From Dethiosulfovibrio peptidovorans DSM 11002 (lineage in GTDB: Bacteria; Synergistota; Synergistia; Synergistales; Dethiosulfovibrionaceae), in NCBI RefSeq assembly GCF_000172975.1, contig NZ_ABTR02000001.1:1-64000 (forward strand): DNA of 64,000 bases. The letters run 5' to 3'. Under the pieces are notes generated by a model. That model was not told where the DNA came from and searched no databases. It worked only from the letters and a program-made list of their open reading frames with translations. Positions 25,557 to 32,384 of the stretch are shown here, one piece after another. A program made the translations under genes and the position numbers. The first letter of the stretch is position 1; each line of letters starts with the position of its first letter.

Positions 25557-26219
25557 TCACAGGTTCAAGGCCCTGTAGTGGCCGTCCGTTATCTCTTTCG
25601 TGATGCCCAGATAACGCAGAGTAACCTTCTCCGACGAGTGGCCGTACATGGTCTGGATATCCGCCAGAGGCACCGAATCACCCTCGTAATAGAGCATGTA
25701 CCCCAGGGTCTTCCTCATGGAGTGACAGCCGATGGACGTGGTTCGAAGGTTGATCCGCTCCGCCGGAGGCGATGCCTCGTTGGCTCGTACCGCCGCATCG
25801 TTCAGCATCCGGTAGACCTGCATCCTCGATATGGCCCGCGTATCCTCTCCCTTTCGGCGGACGGCGGCCCATAGGGGCTCGTCTCTAGCCAAGCCCCTGA
25901 GATCCTTCCTGTAGCGCAGATAGTCCTTTAAGGCCTCCCGGCTTTTGTCTACGAGGGGGAACGTCCGGATGTTACCGGTCTTTCCCTCCCGAAGCCGTAT
26001 TTCCTCCTCTATCCTGAGACGACAGCTTCTACCGGCCAGGACGTCGTCTACCTTGAGGTCGAGCAGATCTCCGATCCGGAGGGCCGAATTGATCCCGAAG
26101 ACGAAAAGGGCGTAATCCCTCAAAGCCGCCTCCCGGCTGGATCTCCCCGGCCTTTCAAGAATGGCCCGCTTCATCCGGTTGATCTGCCTCCTGCCTCGGA
26201 AGGGACTCGTGTATTTCAA
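25557..26219 (-). CDS. Second, short tyrosine recombinase
   Basis: 220 aa from TTG 26219 with GGAGGGA upstream. Catalytic residues of the tyrosine recombinase family are visible: Arg in NSALRIGDLLDL, Lys in REGKTGNIRTF, His-x-x-Arg in IGCHSMRKTLGY, His in MYGHSSEKVTL and Tyr in LRYLGITK. It lacks the N-terminal arm-binding domain of full integrases. It lies between small genes and the packaging genes, 13 kb from the tmRNA-proximal integrase. Similar short recombinases near terminases are known in Firmicutes phages; their role is unclear. Confidence 0.85.
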   Translation of the reverse strand: MKYTSPFRGRRQINRMKRAILERPGRSSREAALRDYALFVFGINSALRIGDLLDLKVDDVLAGRSCRLRIEEEIRLREGKTGNIRTFPLVDKSREALKDYLRYRKDLRGLARDEPLWAAVRRKGEDTRAISRMQVYRMLNDAAVRANEASPPAERINLRTTSIGCHSMRKTLGYMLYYEGDSVPLADIQTMYGHSSEKVTLRYLGITKEITDGHYRALNL

Positions 26220-26232
26220 TCCCGCTCCCTCC

Positions 26233-26433
26233 TCATCCCTCGCAAGACCTTCTCAACCGCTCGAGGCTCCATCCCTTTTTCGCCCTTCGCCTGAGCCACC
26301 GCTTCATGAGGTGCACGTCGCAGGGTTCGACGATAGTGATGGGATCGGCCATGTAGGGAATGGGATACCTGGCGTCGGAGACACCGACACGCAACCCTCC
26401 CCGTCCTTCCCTGCGACACCAGATAACGTACAT
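26233..26433 (-). CDS. Small basic phage protein
   Basis: 66 aa (MYVIWCRREGRGGLRVGVSD...), with GGAGGGG five bases before ATG. The C-terminal half is strongly basic (MKRWLRRRAKKGWSLERLRR), suggesting nucleic-acid binding. It lies 13 bp upstream of the short recombinase on the same strand and may be its accessory protein. No family recognised. Confidence 0.6.
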   Translation of the reverse strand: MYVIWCRREGRGGLRVGVSDARYPIPYMADPITIVEPCDVHLMKRWLRRRAKKGWSLERLRRSCEG

Positions 26434-26457
26434 AGCTAACCCCTCCTATTCCAAGGC

Positions 26458-26490
26458 ATAAAAAAAGCCCCGGTCCAGAAGGACCGAGGC
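26458..26490 (-). terminator. Strong terminator after the DUF2335 operon
   Basis: Stem GCCTCGGTCC / GGACCGGGGC (leftward sense) with a TTCT loop, followed by seven T residues: a textbook intrinsic terminator. It isolates the membrane-protein operon from the recombinase genes. Confidence 0.9.
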
Positions 26491-26514
26491 ATCAAGCTTT
26501 CTTTATACCGTTAT

Positions 26515-26871
26515 CTAAACCAATTTATCTTCGTCGTTTTCTTCTTTCGATTTTGACTTACGAGAATGACTATTCCATACCGAGGCTATGACGACGCCTA
26601 CAGCAGCAAAAATAGCTGCGATGCTTTTTCCACCAAGCCCTTCTCGAGCAAGTAAAATCGAGCTATAAAAGCCCGCTAAGCATATAGATCCACCAAAGAA
26701 AATTCCCAACGGAACTGCAATAGCTAAGCATTTTGCGGAAAAGCGCCTAGCTCGCCCCTCTTCTTTCATCATATCAACAATATCTTGCGCAGCTCCAGGG
26801 CACACCGCTTCATACTCTTCTAAAACGGAAGGCGGAGGCAAGGGGCCCGAAAACCGCACAGAAGACTTCAT
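26515..26871 (-). CDS. DUF2335 family membrane protein
   Basis: 118 aa. The N-terminal SGPLPPPSVLEEYEAVCPGAAQDIVDMM motif is the DUF2335 signature. Two transmembrane helices follow (CLAIAVPLGIFFGGSICLAG and IAAIFAAVGVVIASVW), then a charged tail. In the family the helix after the motif commonly ends in a Glu-x-x-His-Arg-type sequence; here it reads EEGRARR. The start shares a base with the stop of the upstream 47-aa gene (TAATG). Function of the family is unknown. Confidence 0.82.
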   Translation of the reverse strand: MKSSVRFSGPLPPPSVLEEYEAVCPGAAQDIVDMMKEEGRARRFSAKCLAIAVPLGIFFGGSICLAGFYSSILLAREGLGGKSIAAIFAAVGVVIASVWNSHSRKSKSKEENDEDKLV

Positions 26872-27014
26872 TATGATTTCGGTAGCGATATGAGCTGTAG
26901 ACCCTTTGATAGCAGACGCCTCAGTAGCAGAGAGAGAGAACCATCTGCGACGCGTTCTTCCAAAACGTCTTCCGTTATCTTTTCAATTTCCCTTAAGCTA
27001 TTTTCATCTGGCAT
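26871..27014 (-). CDS. 47-aa protein in the DUF2335 operon
   Basis: Starts ATG CCA GAT GAA at 27014 within the end of the upstream gene and stops on the DUF2335 start. The N-terminal half is acidic (PDENSLREIEKITEDVLEER) and the C-terminal half a Leu-rich basic helix (GSLSLLLRRLLSKGLQLISL), which could be amphipathic and membrane-associated. Not recognised; found by overlap with its neighbours rather than by length. Confidence 0.55.
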   Translation of the reverse strand: MPDENSLREIEKITEDVLEERVADGSLSLLLRRLLSKGLQLISLPKS

Positions 27015-27204
27015 AGCTACGTTCTTTTTTAAACCTTGCGAGAACAGATCTAGCGTCTATCGCAATATTCTCAGCATCCTTTTTCGCCCAATCGTCAGGC
27101 AAAAGATCATTAACCTTCTCTGTCATAGCAGCCCCGGAGAGATCTCCACATAAGGCGATCCCGTCAATGAGACCAGATATAAAACGATACTTACTGTTAG
27201 CCAC
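27004..27204 (-). CDS. 66-aa protein, first gene of the DUF2335 operon
   Basis: Start GTG at 27204, eight bases past GAGGAGGTGG; an earlier in-frame GTG overlaps the ribosome-binding site. The sequence MANSKYRFISGLIDGIALCG...MTEKVNDLLPDDWAKKDAENIAIDARSVLARFKKER is helical and soluble. No family recognised. It overlaps the next gene by 11 bp, giving a compact three-gene unit ending at the terminator at 26458-26490. Confidence 0.6.
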   Translation of the reverse strand: MANSKYRFISGLIDGIALCGDLSGAAMTEKVNDLLPDDWAKKDAENIAIDARSVLARFKKERSYAR

Positions 27205-27261
27205 TAGCCCCACCTCCTCAAGGACAATATCCAGACTTGTAGTTTTAAACGGACCTGTACG

Positions 27262-27284
27262 GATATCATTTTACTATGATATGC
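27262..27284. promoter_or_regulatory. Inverted repeat and -10-like sequence before the orphan antidote gene
   Basis: ATATCA ... TGATAT arms surround TTTTACTA, overlapping TATGAT, a fair -10 for the rightward gene at 27382. The arrangement suits an autoregulatory operator in the divergent region between the DUF2335 operon and the antidote gene. Confidence 0.4.
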
Positions 27285-27381
27285 ACTAACATGCACGACG
27301 ATAGGCCTGTATAAACCCATCTGGACTCAAAAAAGCCTCAAACCCGTACACACTGGAAGTTACTTTTGGAGGTGAACCAAT

Positions 27382-27663
27382 ATGACTGAAAAACTTTACG
27401 AATACGATTTCGCCGCAGAACTCGACGACATAGAGTCAATAGAGATCTTCCTCGAGGACGCTTTCGAGACGAACGACCCGGGATACATAGCCCAAGCCCT
27501 CAGCGTGGTCGCCAGATCCAAGGGCATGGGTGAAATAGCCAAAAAGACCGGACTGTCCAGAGAACAGCTCTATCGAAGCCTAAGCGATAAAGGCAACCCC
27601 ACATTGCAGACCCTTCTCGCCGTCCTAACGGCTTTGAACCTACACCTTAAAGTCACGGCATAG
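27382..27663 (+). CDS. Addiction-module antidote protein (COG3636-like), orphan
   Basis: 93 aa, with TTTTGGAGGTGA upstream. YIAQALSVVARSKGMGEIAKKTGLSREQLYRSLSDKGNPTLQTLLAVLTALNLHL is the characteristic HTH of the HigA-like antidotes normally paired with a RelE/ParE-type killer gene just upstream. The upstream 177 bp to the next gene hold no toxin-sized frame, so it is orphaned or has lost its partner. It could still neutralise a related toxin or serve as a regulator. Confidence 0.8.
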   Translation: MTEKLYEYDFAAELDDIESIEIFLEDAFETNDPGYIAQALSVVARSKGMGEIAKKTGLSREQLYRSLSDKGNPTLQTLLAVLTALNLHLKVTA

Positions 27664-27687
27664 CCCCACTATGTCAATAAGAAAGAT

Positions 27688-27711
27688 GCCCCGGCGCTAT
27701 GGCGTCGGGGC
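27688..27711 (+). terminator. Terminator after the orphan antidote gene
   Basis: Ten-bp stem GCCCCGGCGC / GCGTCGGGGC with one G-T pair and a 4-base loop, 24 bp past the stop. The T tract is weak. Confidence 0.7.
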
Positions 27712-27836
27712 TATCTTCTAACTTCCGGGCCTGCACTCCCAGGCTGCTCTCTTGTTGTGCACTCTTTCACGACAAAACCAACTGACCCTGGCCTTGAGAT
27801 ATAATTTAGGCAACCTTGCGAGAAGGAGTGACATCC

Positions 27837-28547
27837 ATGCCAGTTAGTTCGGATATTCTAACGCTAAGCTTATCTCTAGCCATAAACAATACCTCGACAG
27901 GCTTTTGGGGTAATTTGATTCAATTCATGAATGACAACCAAGGCGCAATAACAGGAGCCGTTGGGATTTTAACCTTATTTGTACTAGGTTTTCAATTCTG
28001 GGTGATGCGTCGCCAGGCTAATATATCTGAACGAGCAAACGAGATATCAAGAGAAGTAGCCTTTTTACCAACCCGAGAAAAAACATTGTTTAAATGATTT
28101 AACACGATAGAAGAGATACTACATATTATTTATGCTGTGAGATCTCTTCGTTTAAGCGAATCAAAGCTTGAAATTGACAAACACAACGAAGCAAAGAGAC
28201 TCCATGCAAACTTACGTATCGCCATAGGTAAGTTTGAAAAAGAACTAAAAATAGTCCGGGTTTTCTTTGGAGAACAAATCGATGAAATTTATGAAAATTG
28301 GAAAATTACTTATGAAGACAAGGTCCCCAAAACGGACGGGAAACTCCTTAGCGAGCTAGAACAAAATCTAGGCTTCGTAAATCTTATTTGTATATCCAAG
28401 ACGAAAGAAGATCAGAAAAAACTCATGAAAATATACCAAGAGGAACAAAGCAAAAGCGTCCCCATAATAGAAAACTACTCTAAAGAATTAGCCGAAAAGC
28501 TACCCGTCTTAATTGATAAAGTTATAGATACACTTATAAAAATATAA
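27837..28547 (+). pseudogene. Membrane-anchored coiled-coil protein interrupted by in-frame TGA
   Basis: ATG 27837 is preceded by AAGGAGTGACATCC. The first 86 codons give a short N-terminus, one transmembrane helix (GAITGAVGILTLFVLGFQFW) and a basic linker (VMRRQANISERANEIS), then a TGA at 28095-28097. The same frame continues open for 149 codons to 28547 with a helical coiled-coil body (ESKLEIDKHNEAKRLHANL). Reading across the stop gives one natural-looking protein of about 236 residues with one membrane anchor and a cytoplasmic coil. A nonsense mutation or sequencing error is likeliest; two separate genes are possible, but the second half lacks a good ribosome-binding site. AT-rich, like other cargo. 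Confidence 0.6.
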
Positions 28548-28698
28548 CAAAATAAATCCAGTATTGCTTGCCCTGTCTTTATCTCTATTGCCACGCTATC
28601 ATTCTAGCAGCCTCACAAGAATTAGCACCTACCTTATCGGGAACACAGTACCCCCCTTAGTACCACCCTTAGTGGGGACAAAATCGGCACTTTTCTCG

Positions 28699-29184
28699 TC
28701 ACCAGTGCAAGGCCTGTTGAAATCTCATCGAGGCCAGCCGGGCTATCTGCTCCGGGATCTCCTGACGGCGACGGGATACCGTCTTCGGGGACACCCTGCA
28801 TTTATCGGCAACTGCTTGCAGAGGGGACTTATCCCCAAGCCTGGAATAGTCCGTCACGAAGGACAGATGGAGAACGAACATATCCCAGTCCCTAGGAGAA
28901 AAGGCCCTCACCGCTCTGGTGGCCTCGACGACGTTATCCCAGCCGATCTCCTCCAACGTCCTGTCGATCTCGTCGGCCTGCCCCACCTGGTCCAGCAGCT
29001 GGGATACCGACGGATCCTTGCATATCCTCACTCCGAGGTCGTCGTTTCCTCGCGCCGCTTCGACGAGGGGGAGCCATTCCAGCCCCGAAGGACACGCCAC
29101 GTCACCCAGGAGGATAGGGATACCCTCCGGATGAAACTGGAGAAGCAGCTCTATGATTCCCGTCAAGGCGTCTCTTCGATTCAT
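28699..29184 (-). CDS. HTH phage regulator, late-gene activator candidate
   Basis: 161 aa with GAGGGGGCATTCC before ATG. The last 45 residues contain a helix-turn-helix (SPLQAVADKCRVSPKTVSRRRQEIPEQIARL) resembling sigma-factor region 4 or ArpU-type late regulators. The N-terminal part is acidic and helical. It is the last gene of the leftward early operon and precedes the late genes in transcription order, the usual place for a late activator. Role inferred. Confidence 0.6.
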   Translation of the reverse strand: MNRRDALTGIIELLLQFHPEGIPILLGDVACPSGLEWLPLVEAARGNDDLGVRICKDPSVSQLLDQVGQADEIDRTLEEIGWDNVVEATRAVRAFSPRDWDMFVLHLSFVTDYSRLGDKSPLQAVADKCRVSPKTVSRRRQEIPEQIARLASMRFQQALHW

Positions 29185-29202
29185 GGAATGCCCCCTCTGT
29201 TT

Positions 29203-29388
29203 TCAGATCTTCGTTCTTTTTTCTCCTTTTATCATAGCCCTGGTCACCGCATAGCGGCACTCCCGACAGCCCTCAGGCCGCCAGGAGCACCCCATACCGT
29301 ACTCGTTGTGTCTCCACGGAGCCCGACAGCCCACCACCTCGTCGGGATCCATAGAGTCATAGACTCCAGGAATCACTTTTGAACACAC
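29203..29388 (-). CDS. Small Cys-rich phage protein
   Basis: 61 aa from GTG 29388 (GAGGT upstream), with GTG 29376 as an alternative. Five cysteines (VVGCRAPWRHNEYGMGCSW, EGCRECRYAV) suggest metal binding. It overlaps the end of the upstream 45-aa gene. No family recognised. Confidence 0.5.
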   Translation of the reverse strand: MCSKVIPGVYDSMDPDEVVGCRAPWRHNEYGMGCSWRPEGCRECRYAVTRAMIKGEKRTKI

Positions 29389-29510
29389 TCTACCTCGTCT
29401 TTGAGCTGCGCTAAGAAGTCGTCCACCTCTTCGATACAGCTTTTAGGGTCCTCATCGTTCAGTATCCAGCCTTTCAAGGATCCAAGGATATCATCAAGGT
29501 CGTAGTCCAT
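29373..29510 (-). CDS. 45-aa acidic phage protein
   Basis: Starts ATG GAC TAC at 29510, one base inside the stop of the Lar-like gene (TAATGG), with GAGGAGGAAATGTA upstream. The sequence is strongly acidic (MDYDLDDILGSLKGWILNDE, then CIEEVDDFLAQLKDEVEC). A small acidic early protein could be a DNA mimic or inhibitor, but nothing shows this directly. Confidence 0.6.
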   Translation of the reverse strand: MDYDLDDILGSLKGWILNDEDPKSCIEEVDDFLAQLKDEVECVQK

Positions 29511-29701
29511 TACATTTCCTCCTCTCGATGGTTCCAAAGCTCAATAGCCTTCTTTTTGCTTGCCGCTATAGGGCCTCCCGTTTGACATTTAGGACACTCC
29601 ACGATCCACCAGCGATCTTTATCGCCTGTGTTCCAAGTCTCGTATTGGGTAGGACGAACTTTTTTCTCCCAGCAGAACGGACACGGCTTGATAACGCTCA
29701 T
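29510..29701 (-). CDS. Lar-like restriction alleviation family protein
   Basis: 63 aa. The pattern KPCPFCWEKK ... WWIVECPKCQTGGPIAASKKKAIELWNHR matches the Lar family (CPFCG...C..C...GP...AI..WN.R), small zinc-binding phage proteins. The namesake Rac-prophage Lar modulates type I restriction; most relatives are untested. In the early operon. Confidence 0.82.
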   Translation of the reverse strand: MSVIKPCPFCWEKKVRPTQYETWNTGDKDRWWIVECPKCQTGGPIAASKKKAIELWNHREEEM

Positions 29702-29724
29702 TCTTCGCTACCTCCCTTTCCCCC

Positions 29725-30159
29725 TCACCACCGGAAGCCTCCGGAGGGAGATCCCGACGGGGCGTCCTTCTTGTCCCGCTCCTTTTCCTTCTTGGCATCC
29801 AGATACGCACCGCATTTCCCGCCGTAGTATTCGGGCACGAACACGCCCGAGGCGTAGTGTTTGCCTTTCCAGTATTTCCTCATCCGGATCTCGCCCCTGT
29901 AGCCGTAGTGAGGGCACTTATCCGGGTTGCTACAGCTGTCGCAGTGCTCCCCCCAGTCGACCAGGGTTTCGTAGTCGCAGAGTTCTTCAGGAAAGAGTTC
30001 CCGGGTTATGGGGCCTATGAAGTTCAGCCGTTTACGTACGTAGGCCATGACCCGGTTCCACCGCTCTTCCTCGGGACGCTCCCTGACGGCTATGCCCCTA
30101 CGGGCCAGCATTTCCCTAAGGTCACCGACGAAATCGGGACCGCAGGCCTGACGGATCAT
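29725..30159 (-). CDS. Cys-rich protein coupled to the replication initiator
   Basis: 144 aa from ATG 30159, which overlaps the initiator stop by four bases (ATGA). The middle contains clustered Cys/His (LCDYETLVDWGEHCDSCSNP, DKCPHYGYRGEI, GGKCGAY), probably zinc-binding, and the C-terminus is a Lys/Asp/Ser-rich tail. The second gene after an O-like initiator is often a helicase loader, but this protein is too short for an AAA+ loader and lacks a Walker motif. It may be a loader-like zinc domain or a replication accessory. Confidence 0.6.
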   Translation of the reverse strand: MIRQACGPDFVGDLREMLARRGIAVRERPEEERWNRVMAYVRKRLNFIGPITRELFPEELCDYETLVDWGEHCDSCSNPDKCPHYGYRGEIRMRKYWKGKHYASGVFVPEYYGGKCGAYLDAKKEKERDKKDAPSGSPSGGFRW

Positions 30160-31022
30160 CGGCAGTCTCCTTCCTGGTGATATTTGCCCTCCCGGATCTT
30201 GATCCAGTTGGATTTCTTTATCACCCAGTCGAAGTCGCAGAATCTGCCGTCCACCAGGAACTTGCTCTGGGAGACGTACAAAAAGTACTCCCGCCAGGTT
30301 TTCAGGTCGGCCCATGGCCATGGAGGGGCTCCGGGGTCGCCTTTGGCCCTCCATCGGGATCTCAGGGTGTTCTGTCTGGTCTCCGAGAGGATCCTGACGC
30401 CTCGCTTGCCCATAGGGACCATCACCTCGTCCCAGAGATCGGCTATGGCCCTGTAGGGACAGGGAGGCGGAGTCTCCCCCGGTTGGGGTACGACTTCCTC
30501 CCCGGGCACGGGGTCGAGGGGAAGTCCCGCCGTGTTTTCGGCGGACTTGCCCACTATGTCTTTATCGTTCTTTGATTCTAGTTCTATGTCTCTAGTTCTG
30601 TGTACGTCTGACGGACACCGGGGGTCCGCCTGGCGTACACCGGGGGTACGTGAGACGGACTGCGGGAGTCTTTCTGACGGACTCTCGGTGTCCGTTTGGC
30701 GGACTGCCTGTCGAGAATCGGCGCCTCCCGTAAGGATGTATTTGTTGACCGTCTGGAATGATTTGTTGGACTGGGTCACCTTCTCCAACACCCCGAACTC
30801 CACCAGTATCCTGAGGCTCTTGAAGAGTCGGTCTCTGCTGCACTTCACCTTTTTAGCCAGGGTCTCCGCACTGGGAAAGCATTCCCTGCCCGATCCGGCG
30901 TAGGCGCACAGTACGGCATAGGTGGCTTTCGCATAGGCGTCTATTCCTTCGTCCAGCAGTACGGAGATGTCCACCCTGGCGAACCAGAACTTTCGGTTGT
31001 CTATTACTATGTTGCGTTCCAC
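30156..31022 (-). CDS. Phage replication initiator, O/DnaD-like HTH protein
   Basis: 288 aa. Residues 1-100 form a winged HTH (ATYAVLCAYAGSGRECFPSAETLAKKVKCSRDRLFKSLRILVEFGVLEKV) as in O-like replisome organisers. Residues 100-145 are a low-complexity Ser/Arg/Pro linker encoded by iteron-like repeats. Residues about 185-288 are a C-terminal helical domain (DLKTWREYFLYVSQSKFLVDG), probably the partner-binding part. Lambda O has the same arrangement, with the origin inside its own gene. Confidence 0.75.
   Translation of the reverse strand: MERNIVIDNRKFWFARVDISVLLDEGIDAYAKATYAVLCAYAGSGRECFPSAETLAKKVKCSRDRLFKSLRILVEFGVLEKVTQSNKSFQTVNKYILTGGADSRQAVRQTDTESPSERLPQSVSRTPGVRQADPRCPSDVHRTRDIELESKNDKDIVGKSAENTAGLPLDPVPGEEVVPQPGETPPPCPYRAIADLWDEVMVPMGKRGVRILSETRQNTLRSRWRAKGDPGAPPWPWADLKTWREYFLYVSQSKFLVDGRFCDFDWVIKKSNWIKIREGKYHQEGDCR
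30607..30710. repeat. Iteron-like repeats inside the initiator gene, candidate phage origin
   Basis: At least four imperfect units with a period of about 22 bp, each a small inverted repeat around a G-rich centre: GGACaccgggGGTCC at 30613, GTACaccgggGGTAC near 30635, GACTgcgggAGTC near 30658 and GGACtctcggTGTCC near 30679, most preceded by TGACG or AGACG. They encode the variable linker of the initiator. Tandem dyads within an initiator gene are the hallmark of lambda-type origins. Confidence 0.65.
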
Positions 31023-31026
31023 ATGG

Positions 31027-31317
31027 TCACCCCCTGTAGCTCTCCTCGACGGTGCAGCCTCTGATCTGGCCTCTGCGACGATGTCGACCGGACTTTACCG
31101 CCGGGTCGTGCTCCATCGCCTCGAAACAATTCTCGTGGTACTTTCGGTCTACGAACCGGCTCCCTCTGATTCCCTCTACGAAAAACTCCAGAAAGACGTA
31201 CCTCTCGTCCGGATAGATAACCCCTCCGCACCAGTCGCAACGATGCTCCTTACGAGCTACCCTGCGGACCTTCTTTTCCGGACGGATCGCCCTCGATTGA
31301 GTGGTGGTGCTTTCCAT
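31027..31317 (-). CDS. Zinc-finger early phage protein
   Basis: 96 aa from ATG 31317 (GAGAGGG ten bases upstream); a GTG start at 31326 is an alternative. KEHRCDWCGGVIYPDERYVF ... KYHENCFEAM has two Cys pairs/His as in treble-clef or LIM-like zinc sites. The tail is basic. Located just before the initiator in the early operon. Function unknown. Confidence 0.6.
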   Translation of the reverse strand: MESTTTQSRAIRPEKKVRRVARKEHRCDWCGGVIYPDERYVFLEFFVEGIRGSRFVDRKYHENCFEAMEHDPAVKSGRHRRRGQIRGCTVEESYRG

Positions 31318-31361
31318 AAAGATCACGCCCTCTCCGTATATCTGCTTGTGCTATACTTGGA

Positions 31362-31386
31362 GGCAGGGAGTTCAGACCTCCCTGCC
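31362..31386. other. Perfect 9-bp hairpin between early genes
   Basis: GGCAGGGAG / CTCCCTGCC around a 7-base loop lies in the 89-bp gap between two early genes. A TATACT hexamer lies just to its left on the plus strand. It lacks a T tract in either direction, so a processing site or mRNA structure is likelier than a terminator. Confidence 0.45.
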
Positions 31387-31406
31387 TTGTAATGTATGTA
31401 GATCAG

Positions 31407-31628
31407 CTATCTGCTTACACACGCCCGTTCGGTTGTCGCCGAGCGGGTTCCTTTTTGACCCTCCGCCACTTCCCCCAGGTAGATCTGTCCCGCCACGTCC
31501 TTGCCCACATCGAATCCATCTCTCAGCCTGTTGCCGCACACCTCGCAAATATCGGTGCATCTAGGCCCCAGGTACATGACCTTCCCGATGATCGACCCAC
31601 AGATGGAACACCGGCGTTCGATCATCAA
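31407..31628 (-). CDS. Zinc-ribbon early phage protein
   Basis: 73 aa. Two CxxC pairs (RRCSICGSIIG and DICEVCGNRL) with about 15 residues between them form a probable zinc ribbon; the C-terminus is low complexity. The start overlaps the stop of the upstream coiled-coil gene (ATGA). Confidence 0.65.
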   Translation of the reverse strand: MMIERRCSICGSIIGKVMYLGPRCTDICEVCGNRLRDGFDVGKDVAGQIYLGEVAEGQKGTRSATTERACVSR

Positions 31629-31849
31629 ACCGCCTCCTCGCCGCCGACTATCCCACCCAGGCGGGACTCGATCTCGGCCAGATCCTCTTTCAGGGACAGG
31701 TTTTCATCTATCGCCCGTTCCAGCTTCTTTTGCTGACGTTCGAAGGCTATGTCCTGAACGACGATAAGCTCTCTGGCCATCGCTACCTCTCGTTTCAAAG
31801 CGTCACGCTCTCGACGCATTTCCCGGAACGACTCTCCGAAACACCGCAT
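31625..31849 (-). CDS. Coiled-coil early phage protein
   Basis: 74 aa, nearly all predicted coiled coil (REMRRERDALKREVAMAREL and ERQQKKLERAIDENLSLKED). The downstream zinc-ribbon gene starts in its stop codon, so the pair may act together. No family recognised. Confidence 0.6.
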   Translation of the reverse strand: MRCFGESFREMRRERDALKREVAMARELIVVQDIAFERQQKKLERAIDENLSLKEDLAEIESRLGGIVGGEEAV

Positions 31850-31851
31850 GA

Positions 31852-32043
31852 TTACGACCTCCCCGCCATGGCACGTAAAACCTCGACCTGACCTAAGGTG
31901 GTACGGCTTCTAAGATCTCCCTCCGGCCCCTCGGCGGCGATCATGTCCAGGGTCCGCCTGGCGTAGTTCTGCATGTTCACCCGATACCAGCGAGTCTTTC
32001 TCCTATGTCTCTTCAACCTCTCGATTGCCTTCATCAACCTCAT
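31852..32043 (-). CDS. Small basic early phage protein
   Basis: 63 aa. The N-terminus is highly basic (KAIERLKRHRRKTRWYRVNM) and the rest helical. It begins immediately after the previous gene's stop (TGAATG). Nucleic-acid binding is possible; no family recognised. Confidence 0.55.
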   Translation of the reverse strand: MRLMKAIERLKRHRRKTRWYRVNMQNYARRTLDMIAAEGPEGDLRSRTTLGQVEVLRAMAGRS

Positions 32044-32367
32044 TCAACACACCGCCCTTTCCGCGGATCTCACTCGACGTTCCAAAGTGGCTACAAGCAA
32101 TTCGGCCTTCCTGTGTCGTCTTCTGGCCGACGAGCCCTTGTATCTCTCGACCATTTCCTTTGCACGTTCAGCCTCTGCACGATACATCTCCAGAGCGTCT
32201 TTGAGATCCAAAAGCTCCTGAGAGGCCGATAAGCGGTACACCACCGGGCAGTTTATCGCCGCCATGATGCGATTCGCCTCCGCCTCGGCGGCGGCCTTTC
32301 GGCGATCGTTCTCCATCATCATTTTCTGGCGCTTCATAACCTGACCGTTCCACCTTTTGCCTTTCAT
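32044..32367 (-). CDS. Helical early phage protein
   Basis: 107 aa, rich in Lys, Arg, Glu and Ala, predicted almost wholly helical (LLDLKDALEMYRAEAERAKEM). No recognisable domain. Between the AlpA-like regulator and the 63-aa basic protein in the same operon. Confidence 0.6.
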   Translation of the reverse strand: MKGKRWNGQVMKRQKMMMENDRRKAAAEAEANRIMAAINCPVVYRLSASQELLDLKDALEMYRAEAERAKEMVERYKGSSARRRHRKAELLVATLERRVRSAERAVC

Positions 32368-32384
32368 GTCATCACCATCCCTTT

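Noticed and set aside
27214-27381. Toxin partner for the orphan antidote gene
   Set aside because: Only about 170 bp separate the gene from the divergent operon, and no frame of toxin length or similarity is present.
28095-28097. Selenocysteine at the in-frame TGA
   Set aside because: The surroundings (Lys before, Phe-Asn after, in a membrane coiled-coil protein) do not resemble a redox site, and no convincing SECIS-like hairpin follows.
30600-30720. Possible CRISPR array in the initiator gene
   Set aside because: The repeats are imperfect, have internal dyads, about 22-bp spacing and no unique spacers, and they lie in a coding frame; iterons fit better.
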